A stretch of 44,386 nucleotides of DNA from Candidatus Gastranaerophilales bacterium (lineage in GTDB: Bacteria > Cyanobacteriota > Vampirovibrionia > Gastranaerophilales > Gastranaerophilaceae), in contig CALUXW010000010.1 of assembly GCA_944324865.1 (NCBI GenBank), positions 1-44,386 on the forward strand, written 5' to 3'. Below, one piece after another: positions 14,479 through 24,225 of the stretch; positions within the stretch are counted from its first letter, which is position 1; every line of letters begins with the position of its first letter. Both the position numbers and the translations under genes were made by a program. The notes below the pieces were generated by a model. It ran no database searches, was not told where the DNA came from, and worked only from the letters and a program-made list of their open reading frames with translations.

Positions 14479-16731
14479 ATGAAAAAACGTGTAATTGCCT
14501 ACTTGCAAACCCATTGGGACAGAGAGTGGTACAGGGAAAAAGAAGAGTTTAATTTAAGACTTTTAGAAGTTTTTGATGAGGTTTTAAAGGAACTCAAAGA
14601 AGCAAATGCACCGAGCTTTTATTTTGACGGGCAAACAAGCGCAATTATTGATTACTTAAAATTTAGGCCGGAAAAATTAGAACTTGTAAAACAACTTATA
14701 AAAGAAAAAAGGCTTTTTATAGGACCGTTTTTTGTAAGCGCAGATGCATTTTTAGTAAACTTAAGATGTTTAATTAAAAATCTTGAAAAAGGCATTGAAT
14801 ATTCTAAAAATCTCGGTTGCCATGATTTTATAGGCTATCTTCCCGACATTTTTGGACACAGCAGAGGGGTTTTTGAAATACTTGAAAAATTTAATATAAA
14901 AAATGCAATAATATGGAGAGGAACAGGGGCAATTAAAAGTGATATAAAGGTTAGAAATATTTGTACAACAAGGCTTGTTGAAGGTTATTTTGTTGATATA
15001 TTACATCAAAATATTTCTGCACAGAATCTCGCACTACAGTTAGAGAATTTTTTAGATAAAATTGCAAAATACTCTTCAAATGTCATTATTTTGCCTCTTG
15101 GGGGCGATCATTTGGCAATTATTAAAAACGCAAATGAAAAAATTGCACAGGTTAATAAATATTTAAAAAAATATAAGATTGAACTTTCAAATCCATTTGA
15201 ATATTTTTCATCTGTTGATTTTAAACGGGCAAAAACTTATGATGGAGAATTTTTAGACAATAGTCAAAACAATATTTTAGGAGGCGTTTTTTCATCTCGC
15301 ATTTATCAAAAAGTGCAAAATGCAAAACTTATGCATAAAATAACAAGAATAATTGAACCATTAAACTGTTTTTTAAATTTAAATTATTTATCAAACATAG
15401 ATTATGCTTATGAATTAATTTTAAAAAATCATGCACATGATTCAATTTACGGTTGTTCTACAGATAAAGTGCATAAAATTGTAGACTCGCGTTTTGAAAA
15501 GACAGATGAAATATTAAACGGTCTAGAAAAAAGAATCATAAGAGATTTTCACAAAAATACAAAAAAACCTCACTATGTTGGTGTTTTTAATTTGTCTAAT
15601 TACAAAAGTTCAGGAATTGTAAGATTTATAAGTGAATATAAGCTGAAAAATGCACAAATAATTTCTAAAACAAAAGGGTTTTGTGATTCAAAATTATATG
15701 ATATAAATCAAGTTCCTGTCACGGAAGATATTTTAACTTTATATGAACAAATTGTTGAAATTGATGAACAAAAACCAATGTGTTTTAAGAGTTTTGAACC
15801 AAAAAAACCCGTAAAATTAACAACTATAAGTAAAAACAGTATTGAAAACCAATATTTAAAACTTAGCGTTGAAAATAAAAAAATTAATATTTTAGATAAA
15901 ACAAAAAATAGTTTATATGAAAATTTTATAACTATTACAGATACTAAAGATTTAGGTGATAGTTACAATTATGCGCCGGCATCAATGCCAGAAATTTTAA
16001 TACCTTATAATTCAAAAATTATTGAAAATGGACAAATACGTTCGGTTTTAAGAATTTTTTATAAAGATTTATTATTTGACATTATTTTAAACAATAAAGA
16101 TAAATTTTTTGACTTTGAAATAAAAATCAATAACAAAAAGAAAAATCATAAACTGCAGGTTGTTTTTAACCTTAAAAAATTAATTTGTGAAACTTTTGCA
16201 CAAGACAGTTTAGGAATAATAAAAAGAAAGTGCGACGCGAATTATTCTCTTTTCGAAAATCAACCAGCACAAAAACCTTTTGAATTAAAAACCAATTCTT
16301 TCCCCATGCTAAATTTTGTATATGCACAAGGAATAGGGGTGTTTACCCAAGGTCTCAATGAATATGAAATTTATAAAAATGAATTAAGAATTGCTCTTTT
16401 GCGCTCTGATGGTATTATTTCAAATCCAAAATGTGCTTCTCGCTCTATTCCTGCAGGGCCACCTGTTTTAACTCCTGATTTACAATGCCTAGGGCTTCAA
16501 AGAGTGCGTTTTGGGTTATGTTTTACTTCAAAAAAAGAAAATATGTTTAAGTTTAGTGAAAAATTTTTAAATACTCAATGTGCTTTTTTACTTGATAAAA
16601 CAATAAAAGATTTTACATTCTTTGAAACAGATAAAAATAAAATATTTTATGGCATAAATAAAGAAGGGCAGGGAATTTTTTATAATTTAAAAAATGATAA
16701 AATTGAGCTTGCAAACATAAAAAAAATCTAA
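14479..16731 (+). CDS. GH38 alpha-mannosidase-like glycosidase
   Basis: A family 38 glycoside hydrolase of about 750 residues, predicted to cleave alpha-mannosides. Zinc-site and catalytic motifs are intact: THWDREW (11-17, metal Asp14), PDIFGHS with the nucleophile Asp123, SADAFLVN near 90, and NHAHDSIYGCS (317-327). The C-terminal beta domains carry the expected LLRS and AGP...TP motifs. No signal peptide is seen, so it is probably cytoplasmic and acts on imported glycans. The start at 14479 (MKKRVIAYLQ) fits the family best and has a TATAAT 6 nt upstream; an in-frame ATG at 14440 lacks a ribosome site too. It is very AT-rich and is followed after 34 nt by the amidohydrolase gene. Confidence 0.85.
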   Translation: MKKRVIAYLQTHWDREWYREKEEFNLRLLEVFDEVLKELKEANAPSFYFDGQTSAIIDYLKFRPEKLELVKQLIKEKRLFIGPFFVSADAFLVNLRCLIKNLEKGIEYSKNLGCHDFIGYLPDIFGHSRGVFEILEKFNIKNAIIWRGTGAIKSDIKVRNICTTRLVEGYFVDILHQNISAQNLALQLENFLDKIAKYSSNVIILPLGGDHLAIIKNANEKIAQVNKYLKKYKIELSNPFEYFSSVDFKRAKTYDGEFLDNSQNNILGGVFSSRIYQKVQNAKLMHKITRIIEPLNCFLNLNYLSNIDYAYELILKNHAHDSIYGCSTDKVHKIVDSRFEKTDEILNGLEKRIIRDFHKNTKKPHYVGVFNLSNYKSSGIVRFISEYKLKNAQIISKTKGFCDSKLYDINQVPVTEDILTLYEQIVEIDEQKPMCFKSFEPKKPVKLTTISKNSIENQYLKLSVENKKINILDKTKNSLYENFITITDTKDLGDSYNYAPASMPEILIPYNSKIIENGQIRSVLRIFYKDLLFDIILNNKDKFFDFEIKINNKKKNHKLQVVFNLKKLICETFAQDSLGIIKRKCDANYSLFENQPAQKPFELKTNSFPMLNFVYAQGIGVFTQGLNEYEIYKNELRIALLRSDGIISNPKCASRSIPAGPPVLTPDLQCLGLQRVRFGLCFTSKKENMFKFSEKFLNTQCAFLLDKTIKDFTFFETDKNKIFYGINKEGQGIFYNLKNDKIELANIKKI

Positions 16732-16765
16732 TAATATTATAATAATCACAAAAACAAGGTGTAAA

Positions 16766-18067
16766 ATGTCAAAAGGTTACAGTGCAAAATGGATTATAGC
16801 TTCTGACGGCAATTTGTATGAAGATTGTACTCTTGTTGTAGATGAAGGTAAAGTTGAAAAAATAATAAAAACCTCTGATTTAAAAGAAGGAGAGTGTAAA
16901 AATCTTAAAGATTACGGCAATTGTGTGATAACTCCGGGTTTTGTAAATTTACACAATCATCTTCAGTATACAAATGTTATTGCAACAAAATGTTGTATAA
17001 AATATGCCTTTAAAAAAGCTTATACTTTTTTAAAGAAAAACTATTTTGTAGCAGGTATAAAAAAATCTTCTTTTATATACAAGCTTGCAGATCTTTTAAG
17101 CAAATACTTTTGTTTAAGTGCTGAAAACAAACTCGCCTCATTTAAAAAAGGTCTGGAATTATCTGTCTTGGCGGGCACAACTTGTGTTGTTCAACTTTCT
17201 AAAGAAAGTAAGTATTTCAAAGTTTTAAACGATTTACCCATAAAAACTTATCTTTTCTTTGAACTTTTTTCCGACTCGTCTGACACAAGTAAAGAAGAAT
17301 TTAGAAATATTCAAAAAAAAATAGATAAACTATTAAAACAAAAATCAGAAAATACTTTTGTTGGGGTTGCGCCTCACAGCATTTGTTCTGTGCATAAAAG
17401 ATTATTTAAAATTTTAACAAAATATTGTAGAAAAAATAATATTTTAATGACAATTAGAATTTCTGAAAGTCAAGAAGAAAAAGATTGGTTAAAATATGGT
17501 TTTTCAGATGTTGATTTATTAAATGAATTTTGCGGAAATAAAAAATTTGAACCTATTTTTAAAGGTGTAACTTCAACACAATATTTGGCAGCAATGGATG
17601 TGTTAAACAAAAGACTTATAGCAAGCTATGGAAACTATTTAAATGATGATGATCTTAAAATTTTAAAGGAAAATAAAGTTGCACTTGCATATTGCCCAAG
17701 AGTAAGCAAAAACCTCCACGAAAAAATGTTAGATTTTGATAAAGTGCTTGAATATTTTCCAGAAAGATTTGGTTTTGGTACCAATTCTCTGGCATTTAAT
17801 GAGGATATGAGCCTTTTAAATGAACTTAGAAGTGTTAATTGTGGCAGACTTAATGCTCTTGAAGCAATAAAGTATTTAACAATTATTCCTGCTAAAATAC
17901 TAAGGCTGGATAAAATAATTGGTAGCCTTGAAGTTGATAAAGATGCAGATTTTAATGTCTTTATGTTAAATGAAGGTGAAGATTATAATAACGTTTTAGA
18001 TAAATCATACCCTGATTTTGTTTACATTAAAGGATTTAAAAAAGTTCAAAACGGAAAAATAAGATAA
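16766..18067 (+). CDS. Amidohydrolase-superfamily protein with degraded metal site
   Basis: A 433-residue protein of the cytosine/SAH/TRZ-ATZ deaminase branch of the amidohydrolase superfamily, with the small beta domain at both ends and a barrel between. The first metal motif is kept (PGFVNLHNHLQ, His63 and His65), and APHS with His204 is present. However, the positions expected to hold the later metal and catalytic residues differ: HxxE-type His is Arg231 (RISES), the next His position reads ASYGNYL (Tyr288), and the GTD aspartate is Asn340 (GTNS). It may be a pseudo-enzyme or have a changed reaction. AAGGTG precedes the ATG. It follows the mannosidase by 34 nt and abuts the pilO-like gene on the other strand. 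Confidence 0.8.
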   Translation: MSKGYSAKWIIASDGNLYEDCTLVVDEGKVEKIIKTSDLKEGECKNLKDYGNCVITPGFVNLHNHLQYTNVIATKCCIKYAFKKAYTFLKKNYFVAGIKKSSFIYKLADLLSKYFCLSAENKLASFKKGLELSVLAGTTCVVQLSKESKYFKVLNDLPIKTYLFFELFSDSSDTSKEEFRNIQKKIDKLLKQKSENTFVGVAPHSICSVHKRLFKILTKYCRKNNILMTIRISESQEEKDWLKYGFSDVDLLNEFCGNKKFEPIFKGVTSTQYLAAMDVLNKRLIASYGNYLNDDDLKILKENKVALAYCPRVSKNLHEKMLDFDKVLEYFPERFGFGTNSLAFNEDMSLLNELRSVNCGRLNALEAIKYLTIIPAKILRLDKIIGSLEVDKDADFNVFMLNEGEDYNNVLDKSYPDFVYIKGFKKVQNGKIR

Positions 18068-18069
18068 AT

Positions 18070-18669
18070 TTAATTTTCCATTGTTCTTGTATATAATCTT
18101 AGTTTAATTTTTGCAATAAGAACTTTTTTATCTTTCTCCCAAGGAGTAAGCTCAACTTCTGCAAGGTTGGTAACATATTGTTCTTTCATGATAGATTTAA
18201 AAAATGTTTGAAATTCAACATAAGAACCTACTGCAACCATGTTAAGCTCACAAACATTGTAACCGTCTATTTTTGCAGCAAATATTATATCTTCCTCTGG
18301 CGCATAATTATAATCAATTGCACGGATTCTTATACCGCTTTGCTGTGCAATTGTTAACACTAATTCAAATAATGGCGCAAAAGATGCATCAGGACTGAAT
18401 CTCATATCCGGTGCATCAAAAATTATTTTACCGTCTTTTACAACTCTTTTTTGTCTATTTTGAATTTCTTGTTGCATTTTTAACATATCATATTGAGATT
18501 TTACTTGTTCGTATTGGTTTTTTTCATTTCCAGATTTTTTAAATGCGTTAACTACTTTGTTAAACTCCGGCACAACAAAATTTATAAACAAGAAAAAAGC
18601 AATAAAAATAGGCAAAACATATATAAAGTTTTCTTTTAAGATATTTATTATTATTTTTGTTTTATCCAT
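18070..18669 (-). CDS. pilO: PilO-like type IV pilus alignment-complex protein
   Basis: A 199-residue inner-membrane protein with one N-terminal span (about 15-33), a coiled coil (about 45-75, EKNQYEQVKSQYDMLKMQQE) and a C-terminal ferredoxin-like domain (about 90-195) with the FxxFFKSI pattern typical of PilO/GspM proteins. Such proteins link the inner-membrane PilM/PilN platform to the secretin. It lies 14 nt downstream of the PilM-PilN fusion in the same direction, which strongly supports the assignment. No PilP or PilQ gene is in the window. The end lies 2 nt from the convergent amidohydrolase gene. Confidence 0.75.
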   Translation of the reverse strand: MDKTKIIINILKENFIYVLPIFIAFFLFINFVVPEFNKVVNAFKKSGNEKNQYEQVKSQYDMLKMQQEIQNRQKRVVKDGKIIFDAPDMRFSPDASFAPLFELVLTIAQQSGIRIRAIDYNYAPEEDIIFAAKIDGYNVCELNMVAVGSYVEFQTFFKSIMKEQYVTNLAEVELTPWEKDKKVLIAKIKLRLYTRTMEN

Positions 18670-18683
18670 TTTTATTTTTCCGA

Positions 18684-20360
18684 TTAATTATTTATATCTA
18701 CAGGTTCAAGTCTTGTAGGTGGAACTGAATCATTTTGATTGTTTCCTTGGTTTACAGACTTGTTTTGATTGTTTTTATTATCGTTTTCTTTGTTTGTGTT
18801 TTCACTCTTGGGAGAATTTACATTTGAAATTTCAAAATCATAATATTTAGAACCTAAATCAGGTGCCGCTAAGTCATAATCCTGACCGTTAATTTCTGTT
18901 AATATTTGTAGTCTGTTTAATTTAATACTTGATTGTGGAGAAACAACTTTTAAGCTTTTATAATAGTTGTAAATATCTGCAATATTTGCACTAACTCCTT
19001 CAATTGCAAGTTTATCACCATTTTTATTGTAATAGTACTGCAACCAAACTGATTGAGGAATATCTGTTGCGATTGAATCGTAAAAACTTATTGCTTTTTT
19101 ATTTAAATCAATTACTCTGGTTACAAGTGTTTCAATATCAACAACACCATCACGTCCTGTTATAGCTTGTATTTCCTGTTGTGTTGTATTAATTTTTTGT
19201 TGATAAGTATTAATTTGTTTTTTTACACCTATATTCACTAAATGTAATAAACCGTAAATTGCGGCAAAAAATATTACCAATACTCCTGCAATTGCTAATA
19301 GTGCTTTTCTTGCAAGTTCTTGATTTACAATGATTGTTTGATTAAATGCTTCAAATGTAAAATATTCATCCCCTGCATTTGAAATTTTATTAAATAGATT
19401 TAAATCAAGTATTTTTTCTTCAATATGGTCTGTTGCAAGTGCACCAATTAGTGCATAGGTCATTGAAACCGCTTCATTTTCAATAACTGAAGATGAAATA
19501 TTTATCGGCGAAACTTTAGAGTATTTATTGCAGTCATGGGTTATTATTTCTTCATCAAATGTAATTTGTGTTTTTAGAACCTCTGCACAAATATCGTCAG
19601 CTTGGCTTAAAATTATTAATTTTCTTGCAGGAAAATTTGGTAAAATTTGCGAAACTGAGGTTGAAATTGCCTGGTATGCTTCTTCATACGAAAAAGACTT
19701 TATTGCAAGGGGCACTTCAGTATAATCAATCAATCTCGTGCCTTGCAATGAAAATAAAGCATAGCTGTTAGAATTAACCAGTAATAAATTCCAATTTATA
19801 TTTTCATCTTTATCAAAATCAACAGCATTTGTAAAATATAAACCACGAATAATTGCTGAATAAGAACTTTCAATACCTATTAAATCTGCGCCAAGCTCTT
19901 GAAATATTTCTCTTATCTGGTTGATTGCAGTTTCTTGAAAAGATGTATAAACAATTAGTCTTTTGTCTGTTTGCGAATTTGTAACTAAATCAGTCCAAGC
20001 GCTTATGGGTTCTACTCTTTTAAAAATATAGGAGTCTTCTGCTTTTGAAAGTATTGCATTACTTATAGCATCATCACCTATTATTAAGGGTAAACTTTCA
20101 AAATCTAAATGGACATTTGGTAAAGTAAGATAAATACTGGATTTTAAACTAATATCAAGCTCTTTAAATAAATCTACCAGTGTTGCTTTAAAAGCATCAT
20201 AGTCTTGAATTTCCCTGGTTGCAAGATTATATTCAATATGTCTCTTTCCATATTTTATAATGGTAGGACTTTTTTTATCAAGCAAAGCGACTTCTACACC
20301 TATGTTTGGTGTAATTGAAACTCCTACTATTTGTTTATTTGTACTTACAAAGTTTACCAT
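18684..20360 (-). CDS. PilM-PilN fusion protein, type IV pilus assembly
   Basis: A 558-residue protein combining two usually separate pilus proteins. Residues about 1-340 resemble PilM (actin-like fold), then comes a transmembrane helix (about 347-375), a coiled coil and a PilN-like periplasmic domain (about 376-510; SVWLQYYY, IEGVSANIADIYNYYKSL). A disordered Asn/Lys-rich tail (about 510-545) follows. The PilM part lacks the usual nucleotide loops: the N-terminal DIGS-type motif reads VSITPN, and the second phosphate motif reads LLVNSNSYA. pilO follows after 14 nt. Fusion explains the absence of a separate pilN. The divergent AT-rich gap to rlmB (20361-20477) would hold promoters for both directions. 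Confidence 0.8.
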   Translation of the reverse strand: MVNFVSTNKQIVGVSITPNIGVEVALLDKKSPTIIKYGKRHIEYNLATREIQDYDAFKATLVDLFKELDISLKSSIYLTLPNVHLDFESLPLIIGDDAISNAILSKAEDSYIFKRVEPISAWTDLVTNSQTDKRLIVYTSFQETAINQIREIFQELGADLIGIESSYSAIIRGLYFTNAVDFDKDENINWNLLLVNSNSYALFSLQGTRLIDYTEVPLAIKSFSYEEAYQAISTSVSQILPNFPARKLIILSQADDICAEVLKTQITFDEEIITHDCNKYSKVSPINISSSVIENEAVSMTYALIGALATDHIEEKILDLNLFNKISNAGDEYFTFEAFNQTIIVNQELARKALLAIAGVLVIFFAAIYGLLHLVNIGVKKQINTYQQKINTTQQEIQAITGRDGVVDIETLVTRVIDLNKKAISFYDSIATDIPQSVWLQYYYNKNGDKLAIEGVSANIADIYNYYKSLKVVSPQSSIKLNRLQILTEINGQDYDLAAPDLGSKYYDFEISNVNSPKSENTNKENDNKNNQNKSVNQGNNQNDSVPPTRLEPVDINN

Positions 20361-20477
20361 TTAAATTTAACTTTACTCGTAATTTTTAAATACAATAATA
20401 TCTATTTTATAATACAATAATCAGTACAAATTAAAAACAATCTTAAAAAAAATATACAATAAAAGTAGGAATTAAAA

Positions 20478-21245
20478 ATGAAAAAACCATACGAAAGTAT
20501 AACAAATTATATTTACGGCAAAAATACTGTATTTGAAACAATTTGTCAAAACCCTAAAAGAATTAATAAAATCTACTTTTCTGATGGAATAAATTTTGAC
20601 AATAAATTAAAAAAGATTAATGAACTTGCACAAAAAAACTCAATACTTGTTCAATTTACAAATCTTAATAAATTTTACAAATATTTTTCCGGTGCTGATA
20701 AAAAAATAATTTTTCAGGGTGTAGTTGCTTCTGTTTCACCAGTTGAATACATTGATTTTGATGAATTTTTAAATAAAAAATCAAATACTTACAGAAAAAT
20801 TGTAATTTTAGATGGTGTTGAAGACCCTCATAATTTTGGTGCAATAATCAGAACCTTGGCAGCTGCTTCTTTTGATGCAGTGATAATTCCCAAACACCGC
20901 TCTTGCCCTATAAATTCAACTGTTGAAAAAACTTCATGTGGTGCAGTTAATCATATTTGTATAATAAAAACAAATAGCCTACCTTCTATTGTCGATACGC
21001 TTAAAAAAAACAACTGGTGGATAATTGCAGCAGATGGACAAAGTAAGGATAATTACTTTGACATAAGCTATAAAGATATGAATTTTGCTATTATACTAGG
21101 TGCAGAAGGGGAAGGAATTTCTAAAACTTTATTAAATAAAGCAGATTTTAAAATAAAAATTCCTTCAAATTTTGAATCTTTAAATGTTTCTGCTGCATGT
21201 GCAATAATAGTATATGAAAGCATTAGACAAATACATCAAATGTAG
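20478..21245 (+). CDS. rlmB: TrmH/SpoU-family RNA 2'-O-methyltransferase (RlmB-like)
   Basis: A 255-residue SPOUT methyltransferase. The N-terminal substrate domain (about 8-85) starts YIYGKNTVFE, typical of the RlmB group that methylates G2251 of 23S rRNA. The C-terminal knotted domain has the three SAM motifs: EDPHNFGAIIRT (near 115), LGAEGEGIS (near 211) and NVSAACAI (near 235). Length is usual for RlmB. A TAGGA site precedes the ATG. The sigma factor gene follows 55 nt later behind its own promoter. Substrate assignment as G2251 is by similarity of the N-terminal domain; another rRNA or tRNA site is possible. Confidence 0.87.
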   Translation: MKKPYESITNYIYGKNTVFETICQNPKRINKIYFSDGINFDNKLKKINELAQKNSILVQFTNLNKFYKYFSGADKKIIFQGVVASVSPVEYIDFDEFLNKKSNTYRKIVILDGVEDPHNFGAIIRTLAAASFDAVIIPKHRSCPINSTVEKTSCGAVNHICIIKTNSLPSIVDTLKKNNWWIIAADGQSKDNYFDISYKDMNFAIILGAEGEGISKTLLNKADFKIKIPSNFESLNVSAACAIIVYESIRQIHQM

Positions 21246-21246
21246 C

Positions 21247-21274
21247 TTGTGTCACAATTAAAAAATTGTATAAT
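21247..21274 (+). promoter_or_regulatory. Promoter of the primary sigma factor gene
   Basis: TTGTGT (21247-21252), 16-nt spacer, perfect TATAAT (21269-21274), about 26 nt before the ATG at 21301. The spacer holds an inverted repeat CAATT/AATTG. It begins within 2 nt of the rlmB stop. Confidence 0.7.
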
Positions 21275-21300
21275 TATTAAACGGCTTGTTGGAGAAAAAA

Positions 21301-22290
21301 ATGAAAACTAAAAGTTCAAAACACGAGTTAGACGAAACAAATGAAAGTCTTTTTGAAATTGGTGAAATAGAAGGACTTGAGGAAGACTCTGAAGAAAATT
21401 GTGAAACAAAAGAAATAAAAGAAGATTATAAAAGCGCAACTTCTGATGATTCGGTTAAGGCTTATTTGCAGCAAATCGGCAAAATTAAACTTTTATCGTT
21501 TGAAGAAGAACTTAAAGTTGCAAAAGAAATTAAAGAAAATAATTCTCAAAAAGCAAAAGAAATTTTAATAAATGCAAATTTAAGACTTGTTGTATCTATC
21601 GCTAAAAAATACATAGGTCGAGGGCTTTCATTTCTTGATTTAATTCAAGAAGGAAATTTAGGACTTATGAAAGCTGCAGAAAAATTTGACTACACAAAAG
21701 GTTATAAATTTTCAACATATGCAACCTGGTGGATTCAACAATCTATTACAAGAGGCATTGCAGATAAATCACGTATGATAAGATTACCTGTTCATATGAT
21801 AGAAACTTTAGGTAAAATCAAGCGTGCAACCGTTGAACTTTCAACAAAACTAAACCGCGCCCCTACAAAAGAAGAAGTAGCACATGCTATTGGTATGAGT
21901 CCTTCAAAGTTATCATCTCTTATGAAAAGTGCACAAAGTACCATAAGTATTGAAACACCTGCAAATCAAAAAGATGATTCCTCAAAAATTGCAGATTTTA
22001 TAATTGATGATTCACACTTAACTCCAGACACAAAAGTTACCCAAGAAAACTTATTAACAGATGTACATAAAATGTTAAATCAATTAAACCAAAAAGAAAA
22101 AGATGTACTTATCATGCGTTATGGTTTAGATGATAACGGTCAGAAAAAAACTCTTGATGAAATTGGAAGCAGGTATGGTGTTTCGAGAGAGCGTATAAGA
22201 CAAATTGAAACACGTGCAATTTCTAAACTTAAAAAGCTGTGTCGAAATCAAAACCTGAGTGGTAATTTAAAAAATTACATAGGGCTCTAG
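21301..22290 (+). CDS. rpoD: Primary RNA polymerase sigma factor (RpoD/SigA type)
   Basis: A 329-residue sigma-70 factor. After an acidic N-terminus (about 1-55) come region 1.2 ([10 protein letters not shown]), region 2 ([22 protein letters not shown], and [21 protein letters not shown] near 140-160), region 3 and region 4.2 with the -35-reading helix ([19 protein letters not shown] near 285-303). Region 2.4 and 4.2 match the primary class, in keeping with the TTGnnn/TATAAT promoters seen throughout the window. The ATG at 21301 is chosen because TTGGAG lies 7 nt upstream; an in-frame TTG at 21286 lacks one. The short acidic N-terminus lacks a large region 1.1, as in Firmicutes and cyanobacterial factors. 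Confidence 0.94.
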   Translation: MKTKSSKHELDETNESLFEIGEIEGLEEDSEENCETKEIKEDYKSATSDDSVKAYLQQIGKIKLLSFEEELKVAKEIKENNSQKAKEILINANLRLVVSIAKKYIGRGLSFLDLIQEGNLGLMKAAEKFDYTKGYKFSTYATWWIQQSITRGIADKSRMIRLPVHMIETLGKIKRATVELSTKLNRAPTKEEVAHAIGMSPSKLSSLMKSAQSTISIETPANQKDDSSKIADFIIDDSHLTPDTKVTQENLLTDVHKMLNQLNQKEKDVLIMRYGLDDNGQKKTLDEIGSRYGVSRERIRQIETRAISKLKKLCRNQNLSGNLKNYIGL

Positions 22291-22326
22291 CTTATTTTAA
22301 AAACCTTCTTGTTAAAAAGAATACTT

Positions 22327-24222
22327 TTATTTGTTTGTTAGCTTTCTTGATTCTATTAAAACCATTAAACAAGAAACGTCTGCAGGTTTTACTCCACCTA
22401 TTCTAAGAGCCTGGGCCAATGTTTTCGGACGAACTTTATCAAGTTTTTCTTTTGTTTCAGTTGAAATTTGTTTTATTGAAAAATAATCAATGTCATCAGG
22501 AATATTAATGCGTTCCATTTTGTCAGCACTTTCAATTTGGCTTGCTTGGCGTTTAATATAGCCATCATATTTTATTTTTATTTCTGCTTGTTCCAAAACT
22601 TCTCTTTCAAAAAATTTATCGGGGTAATTTCCTAAAAGTTTATAGTTTAATTCCTTTAAAACTTTATAATCAATATTGGGACGTTTTAAAAGCTCATACG
22701 CACTTTTACCTGTATCCAGATTTTCATTGTATTTTGCAAGCACCTCTTTGTTCTCTTGGGTTGGTGAAATTTTTGTATTTTTTAAATTATTTATTTCAAG
22801 TTCAATTTGTTTTTGCTTTTCTCTAAATCGCAAAATATTTTCTTCTTTTACAAGTCCTGCACTGTAACCTATTTCCATAAGCCGCTCATCTGCATTATCT
22901 TGCCTTAAAATAAGTCTGTATTCACTTCTTGATGTCAACATTCTATAAGGTTCATCTAATTCTTTAGTGACTAAATCATCAATTAGTGTTCCAATATATG
23001 AATTTGCACGAGTTAGTTCAAGTGGGTTTTTGTTTTGAAGATAATTAATCGCATTGATACCTGCTGCTAGACCTTGTGCTGCTGCCTCTTCGTAACCTGA
23101 TGTTCCATTAATTTGACCCGCTAAAAATAAACCTTTTATTTTTTTACACATAAGCGAATAATCAAGTTCAAGAGCACTTACAGAATCGTATTCAACAGCA
23201 TAGGCCGGTTTAATAACAGAAACATTTTCCAACCCCGGAAGTGAATGTAACATTTCAAATTGTACTTCTATTGGTAAGCTGGTTGAAAACCCCTGCACAT
23301 AAACTTCATAAGTGTCTTTTCCTTCGGGTTCTATAAATATATGATGCGATGGGTTGTGCGCAAATCTCACCACTTTATCTTCTATACTTGGACAATATCT
23401 GGGTCCTCTGCCATGAATTAATCCTTGATATAATGGAGATTTATCTAAATTATCACGGATAATTTTATGAGTCAGTTCCGTTGTTTTTGTCAAATAACAT
23501 GGTAATTGCTCTCTTGCAGGGCGGTTTGGTTTAAAAGAAAAGAAATTTGCTAAGCCTTCAACCAACGGGTCTGGAGGCTGAATAATTAATTTTGAGTAAT
23601 TAATTGTACGCCCATCAACTCTTGCAGGGGTACCTGTTTTGAGTTTTTTTATTTTTAGTCCGTTTTTTTCAAGACTTTTTGAAAGTCCACATGCAGCACG
23701 TTCACCCAATCTTCCCGCACTAAATGACTTTAATCCTATATAAATTCTTCCTTCCAGGCTTGTTCCGGTAGTTAATATAACAGTCGGTGCTAAATACTCA
23801 ATTCCTAATTCGTCTCGTACTCCTTTTATAATATTATCTTTTACAATAATTTCAGTAATTTGTGTTTGTTTTAAAGAAATATTTTTTTCATTTTCTAATA
23901 GATGCCTAAAATATCTCATATATTCTTTTTTATCTGATTGTGCTCTAAGTGCACGTACTGCGGGTCCACGGGAAGAATTTAGCATTTTCATTTGCACATA
24001 TGTTGCATCTGTTGCATCCGCCATAACTCCGCCTAATGCATCTATTTCTCGAACCAGGTTTGATTTAGCAGGACCTCCTACTGCAGGATTACATGGCATA
24101 AGTGCAATATTATCAAGATTTAAAGTACAAAAAAGCACTTTTGCACCAAGGCGTGCAGCACTCACTGCCGCTTCAATACCTGCATGTCCTGCACCTACTA
24201 CAATTGTGTCAAATTTAAACAT
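22327..24222 (-). CDS. mnmG: tRNA uridine-5-carboxymethylaminomethyl synthesis enzyme MnmG
   Basis: MnmG (GidA) works with MnmE to add a (carboxymethyl)aminomethyl group to wobble U34 of several tRNAs, using FAD. The 631-residue length is normal. The FAD motif VVGAGHAGIEAA (6-17), the CNPAVGG motif (about 44-50) with its cysteine, YCPSIEDK (about 275) and GQINGTSGYEEAAAQG (near 368) are all present, and the helical C-terminal MnmE/tRNA-binding domain is complete. It is the last gene of the tightly packed dnaN-thrB-ompH-mnmG run, 3 nt after ompH. mnmE is not in the window. Only 36 nt separate its stop from the convergent sigma factor gene. Confidence 0.97.
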   Translation of the reverse strand: MFKFDTIVVGAGHAGIEAAVSAARLGAKVLFCTLNLDNIALMPCNPAVGGPAKSNLVREIDALGGVMADATDATYVQMKMLNSSRGPAVRALRAQSDKKEYMRYFRHLLENEKNISLKQTQITEIIVKDNIIKGVRDELGIEYLAPTVILTTGTSLEGRIYIGLKSFSAGRLGERAACGLSKSLEKNGLKIKKLKTGTPARVDGRTINYSKLIIQPPDPLVEGLANFFSFKPNRPAREQLPCYLTKTTELTHKIIRDNLDKSPLYQGLIHGRGPRYCPSIEDKVVRFAHNPSHHIFIEPEGKDTYEVYVQGFSTSLPIEVQFEMLHSLPGLENVSVIKPAYAVEYDSVSALELDYSLMCKKIKGLFLAGQINGTSGYEEAAAQGLAAGINAINYLQNKNPLELTRANSYIGTLIDDLVTKELDEPYRMLTSRSEYRLILRQDNADERLMEIGYSAGLVKEENILRFREKQKQIELEINNLKNTKISPTQENKEVLAKYNENLDTGKSAYELLKRPNIDYKVLKELNYKLLGNYPDKFFEREVLEQAEIKIKYDGYIKRQASQIESADKMERINIPDDIDYFSIKQISTETKEKLDKVRPKTLAQALRIGGVKPADVSCLMVLIESRKLTNK

Positions 24223-24225
24223 AGT

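Noticed and set aside
14479..16731. Degenerate GH38 enzyme
   Set aside because: Considered because the neighbour is degenerate, but the metal Asp14, nucleophile Asp123 and NHAHDS motif are all intact.
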